A stretch of DNA of 64,000 bases from Rapana venosa (GCA_028751875.1 CM054144.1:14855768-14919767); one strand, 5' to 3'; positions 1-10,277 are shown, numbered from the stretch's first letter. Translations and numbers: made by a program. Notes: generated from the letters alone by a model not told the origin.

Positions 1-600
1 TATCAAGGAACCCATCAAACCTACCCACCGGCAGCAAAGCAGTGCAAAACTAGGCTAGGCTAACATATGATACATGCCGCCGATGATGATGAACAGCCGG
101 GCGCCTCTACAGTGAGTCAGTCTGGCAAGCGGCCATTGACCCATCTGGGCCCCACGGTCAGGGTTCAAAGACCCCTCCATCTGCTATCTAGACCCAGACG
201 ACTGCCTACCCTTATTACAGGTGAACAGGAAACAGCACTTTTACACAGCGGTGTGCCAGACAGAGATGGTGCCAAGGTAGATTGAAATAATAAGAAAAAC
301 AATAGAGAAGGAGAAGGGGGGGGGGGGGGGGGGGGAGGAGCTTGAAACAAAAGAAAGAGAAAACTATAGCAGCTTGTTGACAAGAAACGATGTACGCGCA
401 GTTCTCCACAAGCCAGCTAATGGCTTGACAGCGTGTATCATCAGCACAGGAAAGAAAAGCAACTGTGTATACATGTGTAGCTTCGCGTAACTATTTCAAG
501 GTAGCTAGAGAGTTAGTATAGGCCACAGGTAAAAAGACAAGCCCCTCCAACCAGTTTACCGCCAAGAACTTACAACCTTCATTATACAGCAATGGCCTCT
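1..600. other. unassigned intergenic sequence with a poly-G tract
   Basis: No coding region is recognisable. Short ORFs on both strands lack domain-like sequence, and several run through the poly-G tract at 316-335. A nearby poly-C tract lies at 617-646. Confidence 0.5.
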
Positions 601-615
601 CTTGTAAGACCGAGC

Positions 616-616
<1 letters not shown>

Positions 617-646
<30 letters not shown>
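617..646. repeat. poly-C homopolymer (30 bases)
   Basis: There is an uninterrupted run of C. The length is likely unreliable because G/C homopolymers this long are hard to sequence and assemble. Confidence 0.95.
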
Positions 647-667
647 ATCCTCCATCCACTATACTTT

Positions 668-990
668 AAGCGGTGTTCTGGGTGCTAGTCTTTCGGATAT
701 AAAAATTCCATTTATTATTAGTGGTAGTCTTTTGGGTGAGGTGATAAACCGAGGTCCCAGTGTACAACACGCATTAAGTGTACGTCAAAAAAATAAAACC
801 AGAACAATCAAGACAGGTGTCCCTGGCAGTACTCTGTAGCAGCAGAAGCCATCATCATGGGATAACAATACAGGACTAGAGAGGAATCTTTTCTGTCTAA
901 TGGGTGACGCTGCTGTTGTGTCGATGCCCTCTCCCCGGAGAGAGCAACCCGAGTATCACTCAGAGGAATCTGCTGTGAATGAAAGGGGTA
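668..990 (+). mobile_element. SINE-3 family fragment, degraded
   Basis: The segment carries the block 'GATAAACCGAGGTCCC' followed by 'TGTCCCTGGCA' and 'CTCTCCCCGGAGAGAGCA', in the same order as the complete copy at 48,645-49,157. The tRNA-like head is missing or eroded, and a small rearrangement lies around 695-735. Its 3' end runs directly into a degenerate pentanucleotide array rather than the (ATT)n tail seen in the complete copy. Confidence 0.75.
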
Positions 991-1185
991 TACCATATGG
1001 TACAACACAGTGCGGTACAGTATAGTATTGTACGATACAAGATAGTACAGTAGATACAGCACAATACGATACAATACAGTACAGTACAGTACAAATTGAT
1101 ACAATACAGTACACTTTTTGACACAAAACAATATAGTACAATACAAGACAGTACAATAGATACAGCACAAAACGATACAATGCTC
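991..1185. repeat. degenerate pentanucleotide array, TACAR-type
   Basis: Successive 5-bp units such as GTACA, ATACA and GATAC tile this stretch with many substitutions. The same array type resumes at 1,740 after an inserted LINE fragment. Minus-strand ORFs here, rich in Tyr, Cys, Ile, Val and Leu, are translations of the repeat and not genes. Confidence 0.85.
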
Positions 1186-1189
1186 ATCT

Positions 1190-1737
1190 CGTTATCTCAA
1201 TTGCTCCCATAACCCCCTCCTGGGTCGTAGGGGCACTGCAGCGACAAACGTTGCACCAGTTGGCTCCTTTTGCGGCGGTTGTGGGCAAGTGCCTGGGTTG
1301 TGGCGAAGCTCTATCCGGTCCATTCAGGGATGTTGTCTGTCTATTTCTTCTTCGGCCTGCCTGGCCTTCTCTTCCCCTGCACTGTTCCTTGCAGTATGGT
1401 CTTGGAGAGCCCATCTGATCTTGTCACATGCCCATGCCATCTGAGCTTCCTTTTCTTGACAGTAGTCAGCAGGTCGAATTGCTGTACTTGTTGGCTGCAC
1501 GGTTTGTCGGACTTCTTCGTTGGTGATGTGGTCCGTGTATGAAATGCCAAGGAGTCTTCTGAGACATCTCATCTCCAAAGCCTGGATTCTCCTTTGTAGA
1601 TCTGCATTCAGTGTCCAGGATTCGCATGCATGCAGATCTGTGGAGATGACTAGCTTGACCTTGGTCCTGAGAGAGATGTTTCGGTCTTTCCAGATGGTCT
1701 TGATCTTCGAAATTGCTGCTGCCGATATGCAAAGATA
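1190..1737 (-). pseudogene. LINE reverse transcriptase, 3'-terminal fragment
   Basis: On the minus strand the sequence encodes the C-terminal end of the same LINE protein type as the 10,960-12,954 copy. 'MRCLRRLLGISYTDHITNEE' is read at 1,575-1,516, and after a frame change 'KKRKLRWHGHVTR' and 'LQGTVQGKRRPGRPKKK' are read at 1,461-1,341. Frameshifts and loss of the catalytic region make it non-functional. The divergence suggests a related but older subfamily. It sits inside the pentanucleotide array, with array sequence on both sides. Confidence 0.85.
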
Positions 1738-1739
1738 AC

Positions 1740-2047
1740 ACTGTACAAATCAATTCAATACAGTACAGTTTGGCACAACACAATATAGTACAATACGGTA
1801 CAGTATAATGCAATTTGATACAATGCAGTACAGTACAATTTGATACAGTACAATCCGGTACAATACAATACGATAAGATACTGTACAATACAATTTGATG
1901 CAATACAATACAATACAATTTATAGTTCAGTACAGTTCAATACGATACAATACAATACGGTACAGTACAATTTGATACAGTGCATTACAGTACAATTTGA
2001 TACAATACAGTACTGTACAATAAGATACAATATAGCTCAGTGCAGTA
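1740..2047. repeat. degenerate pentanucleotide array, continuation
   Basis: Units of ATACA, GTACA, AATTTGATACA and similar tile the interval. The composition matches 991-1,185, so the two are probably one array split by the LINE fragment. Confidence 0.85.
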
Positions 2048-2117
2048 AATAAAAAAATTGCTCCTTTCAAGTTAAACATCCAAAACCTAACTAATCAAAC
2101 GCACAGTTTGTCGTTTC

Positions 2118-2522
2118 TCGGCTACACCTCCGAGGTTCACCGATGGTGACAGTTGATCGTATGCGACTCCAGTACAGCAGCCGCAAGCCGACTTTGAAGA
2201 TAATAGCCACCCACAACGCCTGTGTGCATGCATTTTTCAAATGTTGTCATGATTCCCTACAGACTCGCAATGGCCTACTCTTCCGAAAGGCGAAACAGAT
2301 TTTCACGTGTGTGCAAAACGATCTGCGTTCGTTCGCACACGCGAACTCAGTTCATAGCCTCATCAGAAGGATTTTCAGTTGGGGGGGGGGGGGGGGGGGG
2401 GGGGTTGAAGCAGGTACTGATGTTAACTCCAGGAGAAAGCCCCTTGAACGAGTGTCTCAATAGCGGCTCGAACCGGGGCTGTCAGATCGAGAGCTCAACA
2501 CTCTAACCACTAGGCTCTCACC
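2118..2522 (-). mobile_element. SINE-1 family, near full length
   Basis: Read on the minus strand, it starts with a tRNA-like head (A box-like 'CCTAGTGGTTAGAG', B box-like 'GGTTCGAGCC'). It continues through the body motif matching 'AGTTAACATCAGT' and ends in the shared 3' domain complementary to 'CTCCGAGGTTCACC'. A poly-G/C tract (2,381-2,404) interrupts the body. The RNA polymerase III promoter role is inferred from the boxes. Confidence 0.8.
2381..2404. repeat. poly-G tract inside a SINE
   Basis: A run of 24 G lies between the SINE core and its tRNA-proximal part, where other copies have only a few bases. Confidence 0.95.
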
Positions 2523-2669
2523 CCCCACCCCCTCCCCACCCCCACCCCCTTACCCCACAAAACCATTTAGAAGTTATTTAGAAATGAAGGAATCGCACAA
2601 GGTCTATGTTTCTGCTTTACAAATAAACTTCTGACCTGTTTATATTTACTTCTTTTTCTACTTTGATCC

Positions 2670-2795
2670 CACAGCTCCTCGGCTAGAGCTCCGAGGTTCA
2701 CCAACGGGGAGATTTTGCGTATGCGACCATTGTTGTTGTTTTTTAATTCTCATCACTAAGGTAGCCGCAGTTTGACATCGGGAATAAAATACTAT
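2670..2795 (-). mobile_element. SINE 3'-domain fragment
   Basis: The segment carries 'GCTAGAGCTCCGAGGTTCA' and 'GGTAGCCGCA', which are the reverse complement of the 3' domain shared by several SINE copies in the window. The tRNA-like head is absent. Confidence 0.75.
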
Positions 2796-2904
2796 GATAA
2801 ATCACTAATCTTCAACAGCAAAGCGATTTCACACAGCAATAAAGAGTTAACTAAAATCTTTTCCAGAGTTCTCACGTGTGGTCGGTAGAAGTGTTTTAAA
2901 ACTG

Positions 2905-2905
<1 letters not shown>

Positions 2906-2981
<76 letters not shown>

Positions 2982-3022
2982 TGTGTGTGTGTGTGTGTGC
3001 GTGTGTGTGTGTGTGTGTGTGT
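2906..3022. repeat. (TG)n microsatellite
   Basis: There are about 58 dinucleotide units with a few interruptions (TATG, TGCG). ORFs made of alternating Cys and Val through it are artefacts. Confidence 0.98.
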
Positions 3023-3343
3023 TTGTGTTGACAGACGCGTGGCTTAGCTGCTCACTTAGGATGACAGTAAAAAGGAGATCAGTAACCCATCACTGTCAAA
3101 GTCACACACAAAAGCCCTCCTGACAAGGGTACTACTGTCAACAACTTGAGTTCTGTAGCAAAATGGTATGTTGTTGCCATTTGGGGCAAACTGGTCAGAC
3201 GGGTGGCTGAGGGAGGAAAAACAGTGGGCAGATCCACGGGCAATGAACAAGGGTCATTAGTGATGGGCACACGTGTTCTACAGGCAGTGAAGAAATACAT
3301 CACAACTGGTACTACACTCAAATACATCACAGTTTAAGGTGCA

Positions 3344-3397
3344 GGGGGGGGGGGGGGGGATTAATTGAATACACATCATAACTCTCTCTCTCTCTCT

Positions 3398-3443
<46 letters not shown>
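3344..3443. repeat. poly-G followed by a (CT)n tract
   Basis: A run of about 16 G (3,344-3,359) is followed by a (CT)n microsatellite at 3,382-3,443, which abuts the tRNA-like head of the next SINE. Confidence 0.95.
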
Positions 3444-3444
<1 letters not shown>

Positions 3445-3447
<3 letters not shown>

Positions 3448-3800
3448 CGGGATAGCCTAGTGATTAGAACATTGCGCTCGCAATCTGACGACCCGGGTTC
3501 GATTCCCGTTCAAGGGGATATTTTCCTCTGGAGTTAACATCAGTGCAGACTCCACTCTCCCCAAAAGTTCTTCGGATGAGACTATACACCGAGGTCCCGT
3601 GTGTGAATGCACGCAGAACATCTTGCGCACACGTTAAATCCTGTTCCGCTTTTCGTAAGAGTAGGCCATTGTGTGCCGGTGGAAACAGATTACAAAATTA
3701 ACAAAAACGCATACACACGGGGACTAGATGTAAAAAAAGCACACAAGTGCTTATTCCATTATCCTCGATATAAAAGAATAAAATTTTTAAAAATAAGTGA
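3445..3800 (+). mobile_element. SINE-1 family, full-length copy
   Basis: The head reads 'GGGATAGCCTAGTGATTAGA' with B box 'GGGTTCGATTCCC'. The body includes 'GGAGTTAACATCAGTGC', 'TTCGGATGAGACTATACACC' and 'ACATCTTGCGCACACGTTAA'. The 3' end has 'CTTATTCCATTATCCTCGA' followed by an A/T-rich tail. This is the pattern of a tRNA-derived SINE transcribed by RNA polymerase III and mobilised by a partner LINE. Confidence 0.9.
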
Positions 3801-3826
3801 ATAAATCTCTCGCTCGCTCTCTCGGG

Positions 3827-4172
3827 AGACGGGATAGCCTGGTGGTTAGAGCGTTGCGCATTGCGTTCGTGATCTGCTGACCTGGGTTCGAATCCGGTTC
3901 AAGGGGATTTTTCCCCTTGAGTTAACTTCAGTGCCGACTCTGCTCCCCTCCCCAAGAGTCCTTCGTATGACATTCTAAACCGAGGCCCCGTGTGCGAACG
4001 CACACATAATACCTTGTGCACACGCTAAAACCTGTTCCGCTTTTCGGAAGAATAGACCAATGTGTGCTGGTGGGAAGACATGACAAAATGTACAAGATCG
4101 CATACACACGGGGATTAGATGTAAAAAAGAAGCACATGAGTGCTTATTCCTCAAAATAAAAGAATGAAATAA
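3827..4172 (+). mobile_element. SINE-1 family, full-length copy in tandem
   Basis: This second copy lies immediately downstream of the previous one in the same orientation. The head is 'GGGATAGCCTGGTGGTTAGA' with B box 'GGGTTCGAATCC', and the body and 3' end match. A small duplication in the head ('GTTGCGCATTGCGTTCG') distinguishes it. Confidence 0.9.
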
Positions 4173-4388
4173 AAGACTTCATAATCATATTAGCTTATTC
4201 CTGATCATTGATGCATACTTAGTTTTGTGGGTATGAGTGAAATTATGATGGGATGAGTCTGATTGTGATGTCTACATTTATACTTTTTTTTCCTTAAGCT
4301 GTTCTACTTGTCATGCATTTGCTGTTTAATGACATTTGTTAGCTCTTTAACTTTTAACTGTAATCCATAACCCATATTCATTTGTGTG

Positions 4389-4390
<2 letters not shown>

Positions 4391-4466
<76 letters not shown>
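4391..4466. repeat. (GT)n microsatellite
   Basis: About 37 GT units occur with no interruption. Confidence 0.98.
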
Positions 4467-4467
<1 letters not shown>

Positions 4468-4722
4468 TGAGAAAATGGATAGTGACAGCAGATCGTTGTC
4501 ATCATCAATTACGTGTGATGCAGCAAATGGGGAGAGGGTTGGGTGTGGAATAGTTCAGTTGTTCAGAGCAAGACGTGGGTGGCCTGGTGGTCTGAGGTGG
4601 ATGTCAGCAGCGTTTGTTCTTTATTTCTGACAAAACCCCTTCATTCTTTTGCTTCTCCTCCACAGGGCTTTCTTTGTCCATCACTTATACATTCAGATAC
4701 ACATAGGCTTATGCATACTTGT

Positions 4723-4725
<3 letters not shown>

Positions 4726-4779
<54 letters not shown>
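4726..4779. repeat. (AC)n microsatellite
   Basis: About 26 AC units are present. Confidence 0.98.
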
Positions 4780-4781
<2 letters not shown>

Positions 4782-4984
4782 TCAAGAAATATAAAAATAT
4801 GTGTTTAGAAAAGTAAAGGGGAGGGAACACCCATATGGTACCTTCAAGATGTCAAAATATGTGCAAATATTGCGTGTAGGTAGTCACAGCAGTTTAGTGG
4901 TGTCTTGGTTTTGTTAACTGTGTTTTATGGCCCATTGACAAGGCATACTGCTACGAGCCGTACACGCCGTATAAAGCCTACCCA

Positions 4985-5312
4985 CAGAGGTAAACATACT
5001 CTTCTTCCTGAACATGTGGTCCCCGTCCCCACCCCCACCCCCCTGGAAATTGTGTGCTAGGTATTCCCTCATTTCTATCACTCTCTTTGTCTCTGCCTTG
5101 TTCCCTTTTTTCCCCCTTGTCACCTCTTTCTTGTCTATTTTCTGCCTTCTTGATCCAGTCTCCTGCCTTTTTTTCCAGAAAGACTTAAAATCTAACAAAT
5201 CTCTCCTGCGCCGAAGTTGGATGCACTGGGCCTGACTTTTCAGGTGTTTAACGGCAGTGCGTTACATTTTCGTTCATATGACAGACAACAACAGTTGCTG
5301 TCTGAGCGTTCG
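4985..5312 (-). mobile_element. hairpin repeat (family G), copy 1
   Basis: The segment matches the copies at 6,520-6,850 and 9,108-9,440. Landmarks in + orientation are 'CTTGTTCCC', 'CTGGGCCTGACTT', 'GGCAGTGCGTTACATTTTCG' and the inverted repeat 'GACAACAACAGTTGCTGTC'. No protein domain, tRNA-like head or obvious terminal inverted repeat is seen, so its class is undetermined. Confidence 0.8.
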
Positions 5313-6420
5313 AGAAGAAGAAGAATGGGGTATAGACGTCATACGTCTCGCCTCATCTTACCACGTCCGGGGAAGATGATTGTCAGAAGTAAGGCTCATT
5401 ATCTAACCCCATATTTCGTGGAAGATGTACAGTTGGTGATGATACGTTGATGGTGCATTTCCTAATTCGGATAGCTCCGCTGGGACTACACTACAATCAA
5501 ACCAGGAAGAGGGGGCCAGCTGTGAAGGATGGCGTGTGAATGACTCCAGTATGGCTTCACACCACCTTTAAATGTTGCCACTTTTTCTTCTGTTTTCCTA
5601 TCGTTATTATTCTTGTATTCATACTATCCCTCCAAATGCACCCACAGATATTTAAAAAAAATTGAAAACCCTACACTTTTTTAGAAAGACTATCTTTTGA
5701 CTGAAAAATCGAGAGAATTGTTCATAAATTTGGTTGGTGTTAACTTCTTAAATTTTTCAATGTTAACAACCCCCCACCCCCCTCCCCGAAAAAAAAATAC
5801 ACTGTGCATTTTTTGCAGACTTTATAACAAAGATATATGAAAATGGACAACAACAACAAAAACTTCTCAGCAGAGCTCTATAGAAGACACTACTTCACCC
5901 GGAAGGTAAACGCGGAGTGTAGCCTATACCCGCCCTGCTGTTTGTTGAGACTACCCCTAGCATTCCTAGACTGTATGTTTCATGCCATGTGTTGTCTGCC
6001 ATTGCTTGTCGCGGCCCTACACTTCTTGGATGGGGTTTGGTTTTTTTTGGTTGGGTGGGGGGGTGGTTGTTTTAGGGTTTTGTTTGCATTTTTGGTATAT
6101 CTGGAATTTTGTTGCTATTGCTGGTCTTTAATAGGTTTGGTACTCTTGGATCATTTATTATCATTACTACTATCATCAAGCAGTAGTAATAGTATAGCCA
6201 CAGCTGCAGCAGCACAAGTAGCATTATTTGTTAAAATAGATGTAGGTGTTGCAGTGCTAGTGGCAGGAGAAGTACTCAGAAGTAGTAGTCAAGTCAAGTC
6301 AAGTCAAATTTTTATTTCCAGATGGTACATTGAATAAACAATGCATTTGCGTTTTTTCATCAAGCCATCTATCTAAGAACAAATTTCTTAATGATTATAC
6401 TGAAATACTACATTATAGTT
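5313..6420. other. unassigned sequence, no gene recognised
   Basis: A 166-codon + strand ORF at 5,837-6,337 is hydrophobic and Leu/Cys/Ser-rich but resembles no family I know. Its codons follow local T-rich and trinucleotide-repeat composition, so I do not call it a gene. A short AAGTC repeat lies at 6,288-6,307. Confidence 0.4.
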
Positions 6421-6438
6421 GTTGTTGTTGTTGTAGTA

Positions 6439-6502
<64 letters not shown>
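6421..6502. repeat. (TTG)n / (TAG)n trinucleotide microsatellite
   Basis: A short TTG run passes into about 22 TAG units. Reading frames through it give poly-Val or poly-Ser and are not genes. Confidence 0.97.
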
Positions 6503-6519
6503 AAATCGTTATCATCATT

Positions 6520-6850
6520 TTTTCTTCGTCGTCGAACGCTCAGACAGCAACTAATGTTGTCTGTCATATGAACGAAAATGCGTTGCGCTGCCGTTAAGTG
6601 CCTGACAAGTCAGGCCCAGCTCATCCGACTTCGGCAAGGGAGAGAATTATTATCGTTAAAGACTTTCTGGTAAAAAGGCAGGGAAATGGACCAAGAAGGC
6701 AGGAAATAGATGAGGAGGGTGTGATAAGAAGAAAAAAGAACAAGGCAGAAACATTGAGAGGGATAGAAAAGAGGGAATTCCTCGCACAGAACTTCCAGAA
6801 GGTGGGGATGCTATTTATACTGACAGGCCTCTGGCATCCCCACGGGGAAA
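6520..6850 (+). mobile_element. hairpin repeat (family G), best-preserved copy
   Basis: The copy contains 'GTCGAACGCTCAGACAGCAA', the inverted repeat 'AGACAGCAAC/TAAT/GTTGTCTGT' at 6,542-6,563, 'GCCTGACAAGTCAGGCCCA', a purine-rich centre (GGCAGGAAAT, GAAGAAAAAAG), 'CAGAACTTCCAGAAGGTGGG' and 'CTATTTATACTGACAGG' before 'GGCATCCCCAC'. At least six other copies keep this order. The function is unknown; it is probably a non-autonomous interspersed element. Confidence 0.85.
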
Positions 6851-7018
6851 TCGTTATTATGTGAGTGGATTCGTTCTTTTTTAAAACTACCTAGCTTACT
6901 TGTGTCACAGTGTGCGTGATTCATTTTTTTTTTGTCCTGTTTTGTCTAAAGTCTTTTTACTGCCGGATGTTAGATAGACATAAACATTATTTATCCTTTT
7001 ATCGTCAAAAAAATTATT

Positions 7019-7033
7019 GAGAGAGAGAGAGAG

Positions 7034-7071
<38 letters not shown>
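7019..7071. repeat. (GA)n(GT)n compound microsatellite
   Basis: About 9 GA units pass directly into about 17 GT units. Confidence 0.97.
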
Positions 7072-7075
<4 letters not shown>

Positions 7076-7497
7076 TCACGTTGATAATTTGCATACGCTC
7101 GTTTATTTCAGCCGTCTTTTGGGTTAATTGCATGCAGTTTTCAACAAAACTGCACCCTTTGGTGTGTTCTTAATATATGTCTGTTTACGTTGTGACTGAC
7201 AGTGTTGGAATTGAATTTGCATCTGAGCTGTGCATTCAATGTAAGAAACGAGCTTCGTGACGAAACAGTGGTATGTTTTTTTATTTTATTTTATGAAACA
7301 GTTATATATTTTTTATTATATTGTAGAGTGTATTCATTGTATCAGATAGTGCTGTTTTTAACTGAGTTATATAGCATTGTATAGCTTTGTAATGAATTGC
7401 GCCACGTTGCTTAGTATCGTATCATTGTTAGTGACAGCTCCATTAACTGCATCTGTTGCAGACAGGGCAATAAGCATCATGACTAATCAAGGGAAGC

Positions 7498-7660
7498 GTA
7501 GTATATAATATAGTATAGTATTGTATAGTATAGTATAGTATAGTAGTATAGTATAGTATAGTATAGTATAGTATAGTATAGTATAGTATAGTATAGTATA
7601 GTATAGTATAGTATAGTATAGTGCAGTAGAGTAGAGTAGAGTAGAGTAGAGTAGAGTATA
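7498..7660. repeat. (TATAG)n pentanucleotide array
   Basis: About 30 near-perfect 5-bp units TATAG drift to TAGAG at the right end. The array then runs straight into a SINE-1 body fragment. It resumes as the same pentamer at 7,921-7,988 beyond that SINE material. Confidence 0.95.
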
Positions 7661-7830
7661 AGTCCTTCGGATGAGACTATAAACCGAGGCCCCGTGTGCG
7701 AACGCATGCAGAACATCTTGCGCACACGTTAAATCCTGTTCCGCTGTTTGAAAGAGTAGGCCATTGTGTGCCGGTGGGAACAGATGACAAAATTTATAAA
7801 ACCGCATACACACGCATAAATTTATTTTTT
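7661..7830 (+). mobile_element. SINE-1 body fragment, headless
   Basis: It begins inside the family core at 'TCCTTCGGATGAGACTATAA' and continues through 'ACATCTTGCGCACACGTTAA', 'GTAGGCCATTGTGTGCCGG' and 'CATACACACG'. The tRNA-like head is missing, and TATAG array sequence occupies its place. Confidence 0.85.
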
Positions 7831-7837
7831 TAAGTCA

Positions 7838-7920
7838 TCTGAGCGCTTTGATTTGTTGCTTTACAAGATTCAGCGCTATATAAATTCCATACATTATTAT
7901 TATTATTATTATTATTATTA
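7838..7920 (+). mobile_element. SINE-3 3' end with (ATT)n tail
   Basis: The 3' terminus 'GCGCTTTGATTTGTTGCTTT' and 'AGCGCTATATAAATTCCATA' followed by about 8 ATT units matches the end of the complete copy at 48,645-49,157. Confidence 0.85.
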
Positions 7921-7988
7921 AAGTATAGTATAGTACAGTGCAGTATAGTATAGTATAGTATAGTATAACATAGTATAGTATGGTATAA
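7921..7988. repeat. (TATAG)n pentanucleotide array, second block
   Basis: About 13 imperfect TATAG units follow the SINE-3 tail. Confidence 0.9.
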
Positions 7989-7989
7989 C

Positions 7990-8105
7990 CTGACGGGGAG
8001 TAGAAACCCAGGAAGAAGAAATCCCCATGAACGGGATTCAAACCTGGGTTGACAGATCCGCGAACACAATGCACAACGTTTTAACCACCAGACTTAACAC
8101 CCCAC
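7990..8105 (-). mobile_element. SINE-1 tRNA-like head fragment
   Basis: On the minus strand it reads an A box-like 'TCTGGTGGTTAAAACG' and B box-like 'GGTTTGAATCCC' followed by 'GGGGATTTC'. Only the head and the start of the body remain. Confidence 0.75.
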
Positions 8106-8307
8106 CCCACTCCACCCCCTCCTCCCCCCAGTAAAAAATTTTAAAAAGCGAGAGTGTCAGTCACGACTCCAAGAATGTCGTAGCTCAGCCATAACAAGGC
8201 GTTGCGGCTGTCACTGCTGAAATGATGTTCCCCCTCTGACAGGGCAGACAGGACGTGTAAATCACCAGCGATGAGTTAATTAATGCCACTGGAAGATTCC
8301 ACAGGTC

Positions 8308-8405
8308 TGTCTGCCGAGCTCAGTGGTAAGAGCGGAGAGAGGACTCCTCACCTGGCAGTGACGTGACCGAGGGCACGAGGTTCCAGTCTCCACTGAGGCG
8401 TTCCT
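8308..8405 (+). mobile_element. tRNA-like SINE head, inverted relative to its neighbour
   Basis: The block 'CCGAGCTCAGTGGTAAGAGC' resembles an A box and 'GAGGTTCCAGTC' a degraded B box. It is followed immediately by a SINE lying in the opposite orientation. It is not a tRNA gene, because a full cloverleaf with an anticodon arm does not form convincingly. Confidence 0.6.
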
Positions 8406-8757
8406 TGGATAGAGCTCCGAGGTTCCCCAATGGTGAGATGTTGCGTATGCCACCGTTTTTGCCCACCATGAAGGTAGCCGCATTCCGATTTCGGGGATGT
8501 ATGTTGGGTATGTTCGTGTTTCCGTTAACCCACCGAACGCTGACATGATTTAGGATCTTTAACGTGCAAATTTGACCTTCTGTATGTGTGAATACACTAA
8601 AGGAATGAAGGCACTGGCAGGTCTGCACTTGAAGTTGATCTGGGAGATCGTAAAAATCCCCACCCTTATTTCACCAGATGCCGCCGAGATTTGAACCCCC
8701 GACCTCATGAACCCATGGGATGGAGGTCGAACAGTCTTACCCCTCAGTTATAGTATC
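8406..8757 (-). mobile_element. tRNA-derived SINE, long 3' domain
   Basis: On the minus strand it runs from a tRNA-like head (B box 'GGGGTTCAAATCTC') through 'TTTGCACGTTAAAGATCCTA', 'GTCAGCGTTCGGTGGGTTA' and 'GAACATACCCAACATACATC' to the complement of 'CTCCGAGGTTCCCC'. This central and 3' domain recurs in several SINE copies of the window. Confidence 0.8.
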
Positions 8758-8935
8758 TGTCGAGTACCCTTTCAAAAGGCTGAGTTTTGTCCCTTGAAGC
8801 TAGCATTGATACTCACTGTAACCCGGCAAGGTCTTCGGATGAGGGTATAAGATGAGGTCTCGGTAGAAAAAAAAACACCTCGCATAATATCCTCCTCACA
8901 TGTTAAAGGCCTAGCCATCTTTCTTTAACTAGCAG
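8758..8935 (+). mobile_element. degraded SINE body fragment
   Basis: 'GTCTTCGGATGAGGGTATAA' and 'GATGAGGTCTCGGTAG', then 'CACATGTTAAAGGCCTAGCC', follow the core order of SINE-1 with many changes. Confidence 0.5.
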
Positions 8936-9107
8936 GCCTACTATGGCTGATGGTATCATTGATAAGAACATACCCAGCATGCAAACTGCCGCCGACAGAG
9001 TGGCTGTGCCAAATGTCAACTTGCCCCAGAAACATGCACATAATTATAACAGCAAGCAAAGAACTTGCCCAAGGAGAAGTGGACATCAATGCAAGCTTCC
9101 TCACATG

Positions 9108-9440
9108 TGGGGATGCCGGGGACCTTTCAGTATAAATAGCATCTCCACCTTCTGGAAATTTTGTGCTTGAAATTCCATCTTTTCTATCCCTCTCTTTGAT
9201 TCTGCCTTGTTCCTTTTCTTCCTGACACCTCCTTCTTGTCTAGTTTCTGCCTTCTTGGTCCATTTTCCTGATTTTTTCCTCAAAGGTCTTACAATACAAC
9301 CATTTCCTCCTGAGCCGAAGTTTGATGTCCTGGGCCTGACTTGTAAGGCGCTTAACGGAAACGTAACGCATTTTCTTTCATTTGACAGGCAACAATAGTT
9401 GCTGTCTGAGCGTTCCACGACAAAGAAGGCAAGTTTCCCA
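9108..9440 (-). mobile_element. hairpin repeat (family G), copy 3
   Basis: It runs from the complement of 'GGCATCCCCAC' at the left to 'GACAGGCAACAATAGTTGCT' and 'GTCTGAGCGTTCCACGACAA' at the right. Purine-rich and 'CTGGGCCTGACTTGTAAGGC' sections match the other copies. Confidence 0.85.
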
Positions 9441-9895
9441 AAGTTTGCTCTTTCCAATGATGAGAAAGATGGCTGTTGTTTTCTTTGCTCTGGTTTAGTT
9501 CTTGTTTTGTTTTGTTGGTGGGGTTTTTTTTATTTATGTATTTATAATACTTAAATATTTGTTAGTTTATCTATTCATGTTCATATATTTATTTCGTGTG
9601 GGAATGGAAGTGTCATTGTGTGGAAAAAGTAGGGAAAAGCCAGTAGGTGTGGGTTTTATTAAAATATCAAAAAGCGGGAGGGGTACGGGCTAGTGATAAA
9701 AACAACTTTTGTTGTACAAAGTTAGTCACTGTCTTTCTTGAGCATACCACAATACTTGAACATTGGTATAAAAAGGATGATGATGTATAGTGACAGCAGA
9801 TTTTGAGAAGAGAAATCTACGATGAATTTTTACATATGTACGTGTACATGGGCGCTTTTTTGCGTGATTCATGTACATGCGCGCACACACGGGGA

Positions 9896-10245
9896 CAGAA
9901 TAGTTTGGTGGTTAGAGAGAGGCGCTGGCGATCTGACGGCCCAGGTTCGAGCCACCACTGAGGCACCTTTCACGATGATTTTTTCCCCTGGAGTTAACAT
10001 CAGTGCCTGCTCCACTACCCCAAAAGTCCTGGTGATATTATAAACCGACATCCTGTGTGTGAATGCACGCAGAACATCTTCCGCACGCGATAAAATCTGT
10101 TCCACCGTTTGGAAGAGTAGGCGATTGCGTGTGTGACGGAGGGAACGGATGACTAAATTGACAAAGCTACATGCACACAGGGGACTGTGTGTAAAAAGCA
10201 CTTGTGCTTATTCCATTATCCTTGAAATAAAAGGATGGATACAAA
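9896..10245 (+). mobile_element. SINE-1 family, full-length copy
   Basis: The head is 'GACAGAATAGTTTGGTGGTT' with B box 'AGGTTCGAGCC'. The body carries 'GGAGTTAACATCAGTGCC' and 'AGAACATCTTCCGCACGCG', and the 3' end has 'CTTATTCCATTATCCTTGA' before an A-rich tail. Confidence 0.88.
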
Positions 10246-10260
10246 GAAAAAATACTAAAC

Positions 10261-10277
10261 CCTCTCCCCCCCCTCCC

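Noticed and set aside
2878..3123. ORFs of alternating Cys-Val, Leu-Ser, His-Thr or Arg-Glu residues through microsatellites here and at 4,382, 10,149, 45,089, 60,619 and 62,520
   Set aside because: They simply translate dinucleotide repeats and have no domain sequence outside them.
5837..6337. 166-codon + strand ORF
   Set aside because: Composition follows local T-rich and repeat sequence, and there is no recognisable domain or splice structure.
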